This document shows, piece after piece, positions 8,421-16,335 of a stretch of DNA of 32,310 nt (positions are counted from its first letter, which is position 1; each line of letters opens with the position of its first letter). The notes beneath the pieces are model-generated. The model saw nothing but the letters and a program-made list of their open reading frames with translations. It did not search any database and had not been told where the DNA came from. The position numbers and the translations under genes were made by a program. Source of the stretch: Pseudomonadota bacterium. GTDB taxonomy: Bacteria > Desulfobacterota > Desulfobulbia > Desulfobulbales > SURF-16. Location: contig JAHILF010000073.1 in the NCBI GenBank assembly GCA_018897105.1, forward strand, positions 1 to 32,310, read 5' to 3'.

Positions 8421-9023
8421 TCAGGCGGATCGGATTATTTTGCCCCGGGCAATACCAAAGATGCCGGCCAGACCGGTACCCATAAGCAGCATGGTGGCTG
8501 GTTCGGGGACAGGGAAGATATCTCCGCCATTATTGGTGATGGTGGCATGGACCATGGCGGTATCGCCGCATCCTATGCTGAGGCCGTTTTCAAAGAGAAT
8601 TGAGATGACATTGCCGTCATTTAAGGTGATGTCTGCCGGTTGGGTATCCCAGTTCAGTATCCCGCCGGAGATCTTGCCCAAGAATGTCCCAAAGATACCA
8701 CCGCCGCTGCCGGAGATTTGTGGCGAATCAAAGGCCAGGGTTGCCATGATGGTGTAGGTGTCAATGCCGAAACCAGCCGCCGTCAGGGTGAAAAAATTAA
8801 TTTCTTTGGACTGGTTATCCCTCAATGTGAAATTGTAGGCATCGAGGCCCGTATAGAGATCAGCCGTCAATGTGGTGGTAAAACTGAATAAATTGTTGTT
8901 TTCAGTAACGGCTACCATTGAAGACGGCCCCCCGGCCACATCCAGAGAAACCGGGGTGGCCTGCGCATTGCCGGTGAAGGTCATGGCTCCAACAAAAAAT
9001 AGGCTTGTGATAATTTTTTTCAT
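8421..9023 (-). CDS. PEP-CTERM sorting-domain exported protein
   Basis: A 200-residue secreted protein. Residues 1-23 form a Sec signal peptide (MKKIITSLFFVGAMTFTGNA, probable cleavage near AQA-TP). The mature part is rich in Asn, Thr, Gly and Ser, with beta-type character, and matches no enzyme I recognise. The C-terminus has the full PEP-CTERM signature: PVPEPATMLLMG, a hydrophobic helix (GLAGIFGIA) and a short basic end (RGKIIR). Such tails are cleaved by an exosortase/EpsH-type protease, and the proteins are usually surface or biofilm-matrix components. No exosortase is in the window. A good ribosome site (GGGGGAT, 6 bases before ATG) supports the start. A sigma-54 promoter lies about 60-75 bases upstream. 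The gene converges on prsR with no bases between the stop codons. Confidence 0.9.
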   Translation of the reverse strand: MKKIITSLFFVGAMTFTGNAQATPVSLDVAGGPSSMVAVTENNNLFSFTTTLTADLYTGLDAYNFTLRDNQSKEINFFTLTAAGFGIDTYTIMATLAFDSPQISGSGGGIFGTFLGKISGGILNWDTQPADITLNDGNVISILFENGLSIGCGDTAMVHATITNNGGDIFPVPEPATMLLMGTGLAGIFGIARGKIIRSA

Positions 9024-9081
9024 TTACATCCCCCATTCGTAATTTACACTTCACTCGTTTATTTGCGTCAAAGGGCATCAT

Positions 9082-9097
9082 AGCAGGATACATGCCA
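9082..9097 (-). promoter_or_regulatory. Sigma-54 (-24/-12) promoter for the PEP-CTERM gene
   Basis: The minus strand reads TGGCATGTATCCTGCT, matching the sigma-54 consensus TGGCACG-N4-TTGCW at all but two fixed positions. The invariant GG and GC are spaced by exactly 10 bases. Transcription would start near 9071, leaving an untranslated leader of about 50 bases before the ATG at 9023. The neighbouring gene encodes a sigma-54 activator, which strengthens the call. Confidence 0.8.
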
Positions 9098-9259
9098 TTG
9101 TTAGCAACGTGCCGGTTTTGCGCTGGTTTTCAAAATTGTGTCGCGGAGAGACTACTATTGATGTAAAAAAAATCGACAGAGCTTTTTCTGCATAAGTTAT
9201 TGGACAAGATTCTTTTTTATCGTGTTGCGGCCACGTCTGGTGAGATAAATGACAGATGT

Positions 9260-9277
9260 CCCTTTGGTACCAAGGGG
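9260..9277. promoter_or_regulatory. Palindrome, candidate PrsR upstream activator site
   Basis: CCCTTTGGTACCAAGGGG is an 18-base palindrome with one mismatched pair, centred on GGTACC. It lies about 165-180 bases upstream of the -24/-12 promoter, a usual distance for enhancer sites of sigma-54 activators. No second copy was found, so the role is only inferred. Confidence 0.35.
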
Positions 9278-9528
9278 AATATGCCGAGGAGACAATAAAT
9301 ACCAGGCGCCGGAAAATTTTACATATATTTTTGGGCAGCCTTCTTTTCATTTCCCTATTGACTGATAATGGCGGTAATGGGTTACCCCAGGGTCAAAATA
9401 TGGCTTATTCGCTGGATGGGGAGTATGTTTGAGCGGTGACGCCCAGGGTTGTGAGGTGTGCGGCGCTGCATAGTGAAAAGGGCTTGCGACCTCTTTGTGC
9501 TTGCCAGGAATAAAATTTATCATATGTT

Positions 9529-12483
9529 TTGTTAGCCATGCTTCATCAGACAGGAACAGTTGCTGAATATATCACTGCTCTGCAGGGGTCACCCCGTTTC
9601 GGGCCACAGGTAGTGCACCATGAGGAGATCAGGGGAGGGGATGCCTGTTTTGCCGAGCTCGCATCTCCTCTTCCTGCTTCGTTACCGGCAGCCCTGTCCG
9701 GCATGGGGATCACCAGGCTTTACAGTCACCAGGCTGCCGCCATTGACAGGATCCGAAGCAAAAGTGATGTCATCGTGGCAACGCCCACGGCCAGCGGCAA
9801 GAGTCTCATTTATAATCTGCCGGTTTTTGAAGCGATTCTGCAGGACCGAAACACCTCCGCCCTCTATCTCTTTCCGCTCAAAGCCCTGGCCCAGGATCAG
9901 CTGCGCACCGTTCAGGAATTGACCGCCGGACTTGGTGCGCCGCAGGGGCCCACTGCGGCGATTTTCGATGGTGACACCTCCGCTCACTGCCGCAGAAAGG
10001 TGCGGGATAATCCGCCCAATATTCTCATCTCGAATCCGGATATGCTGCATCTCTCCATGCTTGCCTACCATGGCAACTGGTCCAGCTTCTGGGCTAGTCT
10101 CACCCATGTTGTCATCGATGAGGTCCATACCTACCGGGGGGTATTCGGCAGCCACATGGCCTGGGTGCTCAGGCGGCTGCAGAGGATTTGCCGCCTGCAC
10201 GGCGCTGACCCGCAGTTTCTGCTTTTTTCGGCCACCGTGGGTAATCCCGCGCAGCTGGCCAGGGACCTGTTGGGCCGTCGGGAGGTTGCCTTGATATGTG
10301 AAAGCGGCGCGCCGCGGGGGGACCAGCATTTCATCTTTATCAATCCCTGGGACGGTGCGGCCCATACGGCAAGCCTTATGCTGGAGGCTGCTCTGAAGCG
10401 GGGGCTCAGAACCATCGTCTATACCCAGTCCCGCAAGATGACCGAACTGGTCGCCACCTGGACTCAGTCCCGGCTGGGGAATTTGCGCCACAAGTTGACG
10501 GCTTATCGGGCCGGTTTTCTGCCGGAGGATCGGCGGGAGATTGAGGCAAAGCTGGCGTCCGGCGAACTGCTCGGCGTGGTGTCAACCAGCGCCCTGGAGC
10601 TGGGGATCGATATCGGCAATCTCGATATCTGCATCCTGGTGGGTTACCCCGGCTCCATCATGTCCACCTGGCAGCGTGGCGGCCGGGTGGGGCGCAGGCA
10701 GCGTGATTCCCTGGTGATGCTGGTGGCCCAGGAAGATGCCCTTGATCAGTATTTCATGCGCCACCCCGCGGATTTTTTCACCAGACCGGTTGAGGACGCG
10801 GTGTTGAACCCTTACAACCAGGTCATCATGCACCGGCATCTGATCTGCGCCGCAGCCGAAGCCCCGCTGTCGATAGATGAGCCGCTGCTGGCCGATGAAA
10901 AATGCCGGCGCGAGGTGGATGATCTCACCGGCAGCGCGGACTTGCTGCTCAATGTGGAAGGGGATACCTGGTTTGCCGCCCGCAAGTATCCCCAGCGGGA
11001 GGTTGATCTGCGCGGCAGCGGCAGGTGCTATGCCATTCGCAAGGCGGAGGATTTCGAGTTGATGGGGGAGGTCGATGAGCACCGCTGTTTCAAGGAATGC
11101 CACCCCGGCGCCATTTACCTGCACATGGGCCGCACCTGGCTGGTGCAGGAGCTTGATCTGGACGGCCGGCTGGTCAGGGTGGGGCCGGCCCAGGTCAACT
11201 ATTTCACCCGGGCCATGTCGAACAAGGAAACCGAGATCATTGACGTGTATGAGACGGTGCAGCATGGCAATATCAAGGCATCACTGGGCTATCTGCGGGT
11301 AACCGATCAGGTCACCGGTTTCCAGCGCAAGCTCATCCGGGGGCAGAAGACCATCGGCACCGAGTATCTGGACCTGCCGCCTCAGGTTTTTGAGACAGAG
11401 GGGCTCTGGTTTGAGGTGCCCCAGTGGTTGCAGAGCCGGCTTGAGCAGCAGCAGATGCATTTCATGGGCGGCATCCATGCGGTGGAACATGCGGCCATCG
11501 GCATCTTCCCGCTGCTGGTGCTCTGCGACCGCAACGATGTGGGCGGCATATCCTATCCGCTGCATCCGCAGTTGCGGCGTTCGGCGATTTTTATTTATGA
11601 CGGTTACGCCGGCGGTGTAGGGCTTGCCCGCCAGGTCTTCGGACGTATGCGGGAGCTGCTGGAGGTCAGCCGCCAGACCATTGCCCACTGTCCCTGCAGC
11701 GTGGGTTGCCCGAGCTGTGTCCATTCGCCCAAATGCGGTTCCGGCAACCGGCCCATTGACAAGGCGGCCGCTCTGGCGGTGCTGGAAGGGCTGCTGGAAC
11801 ATGGGGCGGAGGGTAGGGAATCAGGCGTTAGTGGCCAAAGGTCGGTGGCCTCGCCGCCTCAGCCGCAACCAACAGCAACGTACCAGACCGGCAGTCTGCC
11901 GGCCCGATTCGGTGTCTTTGATGTGGAAACCAGGCGTTCGGCGGAAGAGGTGGGAGGCTGGCACCGGGCCGAGCGCATGGGAATCAGTGTGGCGGTGGTC
12001 TATGACAGCGCATCTGATAGCTTTTCCGTCTATCAAGAGGAGGAAATAGGACGATTGATCGAGCATCTGCAGCAGCTTGATCTGGTGGTGGGTTTTAACA
12101 ACAAGCGTTTTGACAACAGGGTGCTTTCCGCCTATACCGCTTTTGATCTTTCCCGGCTGCCCACTCTTGATATCCTGGAAGAGGTGCACAACAGACTCGG
12201 TTACCGGCTGAGTCTGGAGAGGCTGGCGGAAAAAACCCTGGGCATCAGGAAAAGCGGCAGCGGATTGCTGGCTCTGCAATGGTTTAAAGAGGGGCGGTTC
12301 GACAAGATCATCGAGTATTGCCGCAAGGATGTGCAAATCACCAGGGACCTGCTGCTGTTCGGCGTGGAAAAGGGCTATCTGCTTTTTCAGAACAAGGCGG
12401 GTCAGACGGTGCGCTGTCCGGTTGACTTCGTTGCCGGGGGACAAAAAGAGCAGGGTCAGCCACAGAGCACCGCAGGCTTTTAG
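9529..12483 (+). CDS. MrfA-like DEVH helicase (DUF1998) fused to a DEDDy 3'-5' exonuclease domain
   Basis: A 984-residue protein. The helicase part (1-755) is of the YprA/MrfA/Hrq1 type: PTASGKS (86-92), DEVH (197-200), SAT (234-236), then STSALELGIDIG and QRGGRVGRRQR in the second RecA-like lobe. A DUF1998 region follows (HAVEHAAIGIFPLLVLCDRND, YDGYAGGVG), with the cysteine cluster Cys721, 723, 727, 730 and 736 that typically binds zinc. After a low-complexity linker (about 762-792, QPQPTATYQ) comes a DnaQ-fold exonuclease with all DEDDy residues visible: Asp798/Glu800, Asp862 and Tyr930-x3-Asp934, like the YprB/MrfB nuclease. In Bacillus subtilis MrfA and MrfB are separate proteins acting together on mitomycin lesions, so this is probably a single-chain DNA repair enzyme. 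The start is TTG 9529 or ATG 9538; neither has a good ribosome site. The last residues (QSTAGF) are encoded by a dispersed repeat. Confidence 0.88.
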   Translation: MLAMLHQTGTVAEYITALQGSPRFGPQVVHHEEIRGGDACFAELASPLPASLPAALSGMGITRLYSHQAAAIDRIRSKSDVIVATPTASGKSLIYNLPVFEAILQDRNTSALYLFPLKALAQDQLRTVQELTAGLGAPQGPTAAIFDGDTSAHCRRKVRDNPPNILISNPDMLHLSMLAYHGNWSSFWASLTHVVIDEVHTYRGVFGSHMAWVLRRLQRICRLHGADPQFLLFSATVGNPAQLARDLLGRREVALICESGAPRGDQHFIFINPWDGAAHTASLMLEAALKRGLRTIVYTQSRKMTELVATWTQSRLGNLRHKLTAYRAGFLPEDRREIEAKLASGELLGVVSTSALELGIDIGNLDICILVGYPGSIMSTWQRGGRVGRRQRDSLVMLVAQEDALDQYFMRHPADFFTRPVEDAVLNPYNQVIMHRHLICAAAEAPLSIDEPLLADEKCRREVDDLTGSADLLLNVEGDTWFAARKYPQREVDLRGSGRCYAIRKAEDFELMGEVDEHRCFKECHPGAIYLHMGRTWLVQELDLDGRLVRVGPAQVNYFTRAMSNKETEIIDVYETVQHGNIKASLGYLRVTDQVTGFQRKLIRGQKTIGTEYLDLPPQVFETEGLWFEVPQWLQSRLEQQQMHFMGGIHAVEHAAIGIFPLLVLCDRNDVGGISYPLHPQLRRSAIFIYDGYAGGVGLARQVFGRMRELLEVSRQTIAHCPCSVGCPSCVHSPKCGSGNRPIDKAAALAVLEGLLEHGAEGRESGVSGQRSVASPPQPQPTATYQTGSLPARFGVFDVETRRSAEEVGGWHRAERMGISVAVVYDSASDSFSVYQEEEIGRLIEHLQQLDLVVGFNNKRFDNRVLSAYTAFDLSRLPTLDILEEVHNRLGYRLSLERLAEKTLGIRKSGSGLLALQWFKEGRFDKIIEYCRKDVQITRDLLLFGVEKGYLLFQNKAGQTVRCPVDFVAGGQKEQGQPQSTAGF

Positions 12484-12500
12484 CGGAGTACTCCGTGGCT
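12459..12500. repeat. Inverted repeat (CCACAGAG family, copy 2) overlapping a gene end
   Basis: The left arm GCCACAGAGCACCGCAGG (12459-12476) and right arm ACTCCGTGGC (12490-12499) resemble the arms at 3272-3345. The element covers the last codons and stop of the helicase-exonuclease gene and lies between it and the converging SH3 gene. It may act as a hairpin at the end of the transcripts, but there is no T-run. Confidence 0.55.
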
Positions 12501-12526
12501 TCTCATGTTTCTATGTCTGATAAGGA

Positions 12527-12994
12527 TTACGGCCAAATCAGCGATTTACTAATCCAGCCTGTGGTGCCGTCGGCATGGCTGATCTGCACCCAGTCGCCGT
12601 CTGTCTTGCCCGGAGTGAAGACAACACCGTAGAGGGCGGAGGCGACGATTTCATAGTTTTCCCCGGGGCCCACCCGAATGTTAGCTTTCTTCGTTTTGAT
12701 GATGACGGTTTTTTTATCCTTGAGCAAGGGGGCGTAAATCCAGCCGGTATCGCCCTCAAAGTCTTCCACCTTGGCCCATTCCTTTTTTCGTTGCAGAACC
12801 TTGAGGGGAAAATCCTTGAAGACCTCCCAGTGCACTTCGGCATTGGTGTCCGGGCCTGAGCGGATATTGACCCCGTCCTTGGACACGCTGGCATATTCCG
12901 CCCCCAGGGCGTTTGCCGAAAATGCAAAGGTGAGCAGGGATATGCCAAGGTATGCCAATAACCAATTTTGCAATGTTTTTGCTTGTTTCATCAT
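12527..12994 (-). CDS. Exported bacterial SH3 domain protein (two SH3b repeats)
   Basis: A 155-residue protein counted from the ATG at 12994, which has GGAG 10 bases upstream. The reading frame also allows a TTG at 13003. A basic start and hydrophobic stretch (LLAYLGISLLTFAFSANALGA) form a signal peptide. Two SH3b (SH3_3) repeats follow: ASVSKDGVNIRSGPDTNAE...WAKVEDFEGDTGWIY (about 35-90) and VIIKTKKANIRVGPGENYEIV...WVQISHADGTTGWI (about 98-152). Both have the family's NIR-GPG and GWI signatures. Such domains usually bind peptidoglycan or other envelope partners, so a periplasmic role is likely. No enzymatic domain is attached. It converges on the helicase-exonuclease gene and is separated by 200 bases from tlyA upstream. 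Confidence 0.85.
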   Translation of the reverse strand: MMKQAKTLQNWLLAYLGISLLTFAFSANALGAEYASVSKDGVNIRSGPDTNAEVHWEVFKDFPLKVLQRKKEWAKVEDFEGDTGWIYAPLLKDKKTVIIKTKKANIRVGPGENYEIVASALYGVVFTPGKTDGDWVQISHADGTTGWISKSLIWP

Positions 12995-13204
12995 TCCGTT
13001 CAATCTCCAAAGCAGGGTAGTTTCTTGTTACTCTTAATTTTTTAACCGATATTTTGCAGACGTTGAAGAGGCAGGTGCTGCGGGAGAAATGCAACAGGGG
13101 CGGTTCAACGCCAATCTGATCATGAGATGCACATGAAAAAGTACTCAGGCAATCAGCTTATTACGTTAGCATTATCAGCCGGTCAAGTCAAATCGAAAGC
13201 CATT

Positions 13205-13933
13205 TTATTGGCCGGAAAGCAGGATAAGAAATTCGCGATTCCCCTTTGGCCCCAGGATGGGTGAGTCGGTGATGCCCTGGCTTTGCAGGTGAAGGCCCTG
13301 GGCAAACTCGCTGATCTCGTCAATGACCTCCTGGTGGAGAAGCTGGTCCCGGATCACTCCTCCCTTACCCACTTTGCCTTTGCCCACCTCGAACTGGGGT
13401 TTGATCAGAGCCAGGATCAGGGGGGTGGCCCGGAAAAAGGCAGGCAGGGGCGGCAGCAGCAGCCTGAGCGAGATAAAGCTGGCATCAATGACCGCAAGAT
13501 CCAACTGCTCGCCGATGTCGCCGACCTTGAGATGCCTGGCATTGGTGCGTTCCATGACCACTACCCTGGGGTCCTGGCGCAGCTTCCAGTCCAGCTGCCC
13601 ATAGCCGACATCAATGGCGTATACCTTTGCCGCGCCGTGCTGCAGCAAACAATCGGTGAAGCCGCCGGTTGACGCCCCGACATCGGCACAGACGAGTCCT
13701 GTGGGGTCAATATGGAAAAAATCCAGCCCTTTTGCCAGTTTCAAGCCACCACGGCTCACATAGGGACATCTTGCCTTGATTTCGATCAGGGCCTCTTCAG
13801 CGATCTGCATCCCGGCCTTGTCAACGACCTGGCCGTTGACCAGCACTTGACCGGCGCCGATGAGGGCTTGGGCCTTGTGCCGGGTTTCCGCCAGGCTGCG
13901 GATGAGCAGGAGTTTATCAAGCCGGAGTTTCAT
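13205..13933 (-). CDS. tlyA: TlyA family rRNA methyltransferase (S4 + FtsJ-like)
   Basis: A 242-residue protein counted from ATG 13933, which overlaps the glmM stop as ATGA and begins [18 protein letters not shown], the standard TlyA start. The longer frame to 13960 would add nine atypical residues. Residues 1-60 are an S4 RNA-binding domain with [13 protein letters not shown]. The remainder is a Rossmann-type SAM methyltransferase with [18 protein letters not shown] (SAM loop), [20 protein letters not shown] and [10 protein letters not shown]. Family members include the 2'-O-methyltransferase for 16S/23S rRNA in mycobacteria; others are called hemolysin A. An rRNA target here is inferred. 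The 4-base overlap suggests translational coupling to glmM. Confidence 0.9.
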   Translation of the reverse strand: MKLRLDKLLLIRSLAETRHKAQALIGAGQVLVNGQVVDKAGMQIAEEALIEIKARCPYVSRGGLKLAKGLDFFHIDPTGLVCADVGASTGGFTDCLLQHGAAKVYAIDVGYGQLDWKLRQDPRVVVMERTNARHLKVGDIGEQLDLAVIDASFISLRLLLPPLPAFFRATPLILALIKPQFEVGKGKVGKGGVIRDQLLHQEVIDEISEFAQGLHLQSQGITDSPILGPKGNREFLILLSGQ

Positions 13934-15279
13934 CCATCGGCTTTGCGGATGAGCTGGCACAGTTCATCCGCCATGGCGTCAATGGTGTCCTGATTCTTGC
14001 CTTCCAGCATGACGCGGACCACCGGTTCGGTGCCGGAGTGGCGTACCAGGATGCGACCTTCGTTGCCCAGTTTCTGCTCCATGCGTTTGGCCGTCTCATG
14101 GAAATTGGGCACCATATCCAGGTCGATTTTTTTGGCGGTTCTGACATTCTTCAGCACCTGGGGAAAGGATTCCATGATGGTAGCCAGTTCGGAAAGGGGT
14201 TTGCGGCGTTTGATCATGATGGCCAGCAGCTGCAGGGCGGCAAGGATGCCGTCGCCGGTGGTGTTGTGCTCCAGGAAGATCAGATGGCCAGACTGTTCAC
14301 CGCCAAAGGAGTAATGGTGCTGGCGCATCATCTCCACCACATAGCGGTCACCGACCTGGCTGCGGACCAGTTTGCCGCCCAGTCTCTCCATGGCCTGTTC
14401 AAGCCCCATATTGCTCATCACCGTGGCGACCAGGGTCTTTTTTTTGAGTTTTTTGCGGCTCATGAGTTCAGCGGCGCATATGGCCATGACATGATCGCCG
14501 TTAACGATATTGCCCTTTTCATCAGCGACGATCAAGCGGTCGCCATCTCCATCCAGGGCGATGCCCAGGTCCGCCCCGAGTATTTTGACCTTTTCCGCCA
14601 TCAGCTGCGGATAAAGCGCACCGCATTCATGATTGATATTCTTGCCGTCCGGCTCAACACCGATCTTGGTTACCTTGGCCCCCAGTTCTTCAAAAACATG
14701 GGGCGCAACCCCGTAAGTGGCTCCGTGGGCACAATCTAGGACAATATGGAAGCCGTCCAGGGTATAACTTCTCGGGAAGGTATTTTTCAGAAAGACGATA
14801 TAGCGCCCTCGGGCATCCTCGATGCGGGCCGCCTTGCCCACCTCGTCGGCCACCGGACGCAGGGCTGCCATTTTTTGGGAAAAGATGAGATCTTCAATAT
14901 CCGCCTCTTTTTCGTCCGGGAGTTTGAAGCCGTCCCTGGAAAAGATCTTGATGCCGTTATCCTGAAACGGGTTGTGGGAAGCGGAAATGACCACCCCGGC
15001 ATCGGCACGCATGCTGGTGGTGATAAAGGCGATGCCCGGGGTGGGCAGGGGGCCGCAGAGTAGAACATCGACCCCCATGGAGCATATGCCGGCTGCCAGG
15101 GCGTTTTCCAGCATATAACAGGAAAGTCGCGTATCCTTGCCGATGACGATGCGATGACCATGTCTCCTATCCTTCACCTGGAAGGCAATGCCGCGGCCAA
15201 TCTGCATGGCGATTTCGGTGGTCATCGGATAGGTGTTGGCAACTCCGCGAACACCGTCGGTTCCAAATAGTCTTCTCAT
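13930..15279 (-). CDS. glmM: Phosphoglucosamine mutase GlmM
   Basis: A 449-residue enzyme of full family length that converts glucosamine-6-phosphate to glucosamine-1-phosphate for UDP-GlcNAc and peptidoglycan synthesis. It begins [12 protein letters not shown], the hallmark of GlmM. The active-site phosphoserine is Ser101 in [12 protein letters not shown], the metal loop is [10 protein letters not shown] (about 240), and the sugar-binding loop [10 protein letters not shown] is present. The C-terminal phosphate-binding loop is [16 protein letters not shown] lies 8 bases before the start. It follows cdaA and cdaR, the same order known from Firmicutes, where CdaA, CdaR and GlmM interact and GlmM restrains CdaA. 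A similar contact here is inference. Confidence 0.95.
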   Translation of the reverse strand: MRRLFGTDGVRGVANTYPMTTEIAMQIGRGIAFQVKDRRHGHRIVIGKDTRLSCYMLENALAAGICSMGVDVLLCGPLPTPGIAFITTSMRADAGVVISASHNPFQDNGIKIFSRDGFKLPDEKEADIEDLIFSQKMAALRPVADEVGKAARIEDARGRYIVFLKNTFPRSYTLDGFHIVLDCAHGATYGVAPHVFEELGAKVTKIGVEPDGKNINHECGALYPQLMAEKVKILGADLGIALDGDGDRLIVADEKGNIVNGDHVMAICAAELMSRKKLKKKTLVATVMSNMGLEQAMERLGGKLVRSQVGDRYVVEMMRQHHYSFGGEQSGHLIFLEHNTTGDGILAALQLLAIMIKRRKPLSELATIMESFPQVLKNVRTAKKIDLDMVPNFHETAKRMEQKLGNEGRILVRHSGTEPVVRVMLEGKNQDTIDAMADELCQLIRKADG

Positions 15280-15348
15280 TCATTACCTCAGTATAACTGT
15301 TTTTTTTAGAAGGATAGGGCGCTGATAATGATGGAGGCGCAAATCGGC

Positions 15349-16335
15349 TTATTTGCCGTTGTCGCCCTCTTCGTCCGTGATATCGGCTATGACCATTTCC
15401 GGTTTTATTTCAACGACTTCGATGTCCTGGGCCGGGATGATCTCAACCGTCAGCTTGTGCGTTCCCCCAGGGAGCTCAACACCCATGATGCGCGCCCGGA
15501 ACAGGGTTTTCAGGTCTTTGGTTTTATGCAGCGTAGTATAGGGGATGCGGGCAACCACCGTCACGTCGTCCGGCTTTAATGCGTATGTTTTTTTGCCGCT
15601 GAGCAGAAGCTTGACCGGGATATTGGCAATTGTTTTCTGCACCATTTTTTCCTTGACCACTATGGCGGCCGTAACGATCGGCTCGCCTACCAGATCCTTG
15701 ATCGCCGGGGAAAGCTTCAGCGCCACCGGCCGGGTGGTTGAACTGGTGAGATGTGACAGGTCGATGGTTGCAGTAGCGATGGAATCTACCTGCCCCACCG
15801 AGGGCTCAGGGCCGGTGACGGGGATAGAGGCCGGATCCAGGGTGATGGAAACCAGTTCGAATCCTTCAGGCAGGGAACCTGAGGTCACGTAATGGATGGG
15901 GATATTTTTTTTAACCAGTTTGTCGAGCTGAAGAATGATGTCAGTGGGTTTGACCCGTAGCAGGCGGACGCCGCGGGGCAGGGAAATGGAGTCGATGGTA
16001 TTTTGAAAAACTTTTGTGCCGGGTTCGGCCCTGGAGAGATCAATGGGGCGGGAGATGTGCTGCACGGCAAGATTGCGTATCAGCCCCCGGGGGCCGTTGA
16101 CGGTCAGTTCGAGCTCATTCTTGAATTGGTTGGAAATGGTCAGGTCTGCGGGCAGATTCAGTATTTCAACCGGGACATTGAAGGTTTTGTCAACCTTGTC
16201 CTCGCCCACCACAAAATACCAGAGAAAGAAGGCAAAAAAGAAAGAGATGAGCTTGAGGACCCAATTTTTCGGCCAGGGCCTGTTGCGCCATGAAGCTATT
16301 TTCGAAGTTATTTTCGTTGCAGCCAGTTTTTCCAT
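15349..16335 (-). CDS. cdaR: CdaR-like YbbR-domain protein (CdaA regulator)
   Basis: A 328-residue protein with a short basic cytoplasmic start, one membrane segment at about 26-46 (LKLISFFFAFFLWYFVVGED) and a large extracytoplasmic part made of about three YbbR repeats. Each repeat has the form F-vPVEilNLP...-v-v-v-GP, for example FNVPVEILNLPADL near 55 and IPVTGPEP near 170. It starts inside the 3' end of cdaA (28-base overlap). In Firmicutes CdaR binds and modulates CdaA. The location and domain make the same role likely here. No catalytic motifs are expected or seen. The C-terminal tail is acidic (TDEEGD). Confidence 0.88.
   Translation of the reverse strand: MEKLAATKITSKIASWRNRPWPKNWVLKLISFFFAFFLWYFVVGEDKVDKTFNVPVEILNLPADLTISNQFKNELELTVNGPRGLIRNLAVQHISRPIDLSRAEPGTKVFQNTIDSISLPRGVRLLRVKPTDIILQLDKLVKKNIPIHYVTSGSLPEGFELVSITLDPASIPVTGPEPSVGQVDSIATATIDLSHLTSSTTRPVALKLSPAIKDLVGEPIVTAAIVVKEKMVQKTIANIPVKLLLSGKKTYALKPDDVTVVARIPYTTLHKTKDLKTLFRARIMGVELPGGTHKLTVEIIPAQDIEVVEIKPEMVIADITDEEGDNGK

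Larger units (their letters stand above)
9024..9528. other. 505-base intergenic region between PEP-CTERM gene and helicase-exonuclease gene
   Basis: No coding sequence is supported here. The region holds the leader and sigma-54 promoter of the PEP-CTERM gene (9024-9097) and the palindrome at 9260-9277. The rest, presumably including the promoter of the divergent helicase gene, shows no clear -35/-10 pair. Length and position suit a regulatory region serving both genes. Confidence 0.6.
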
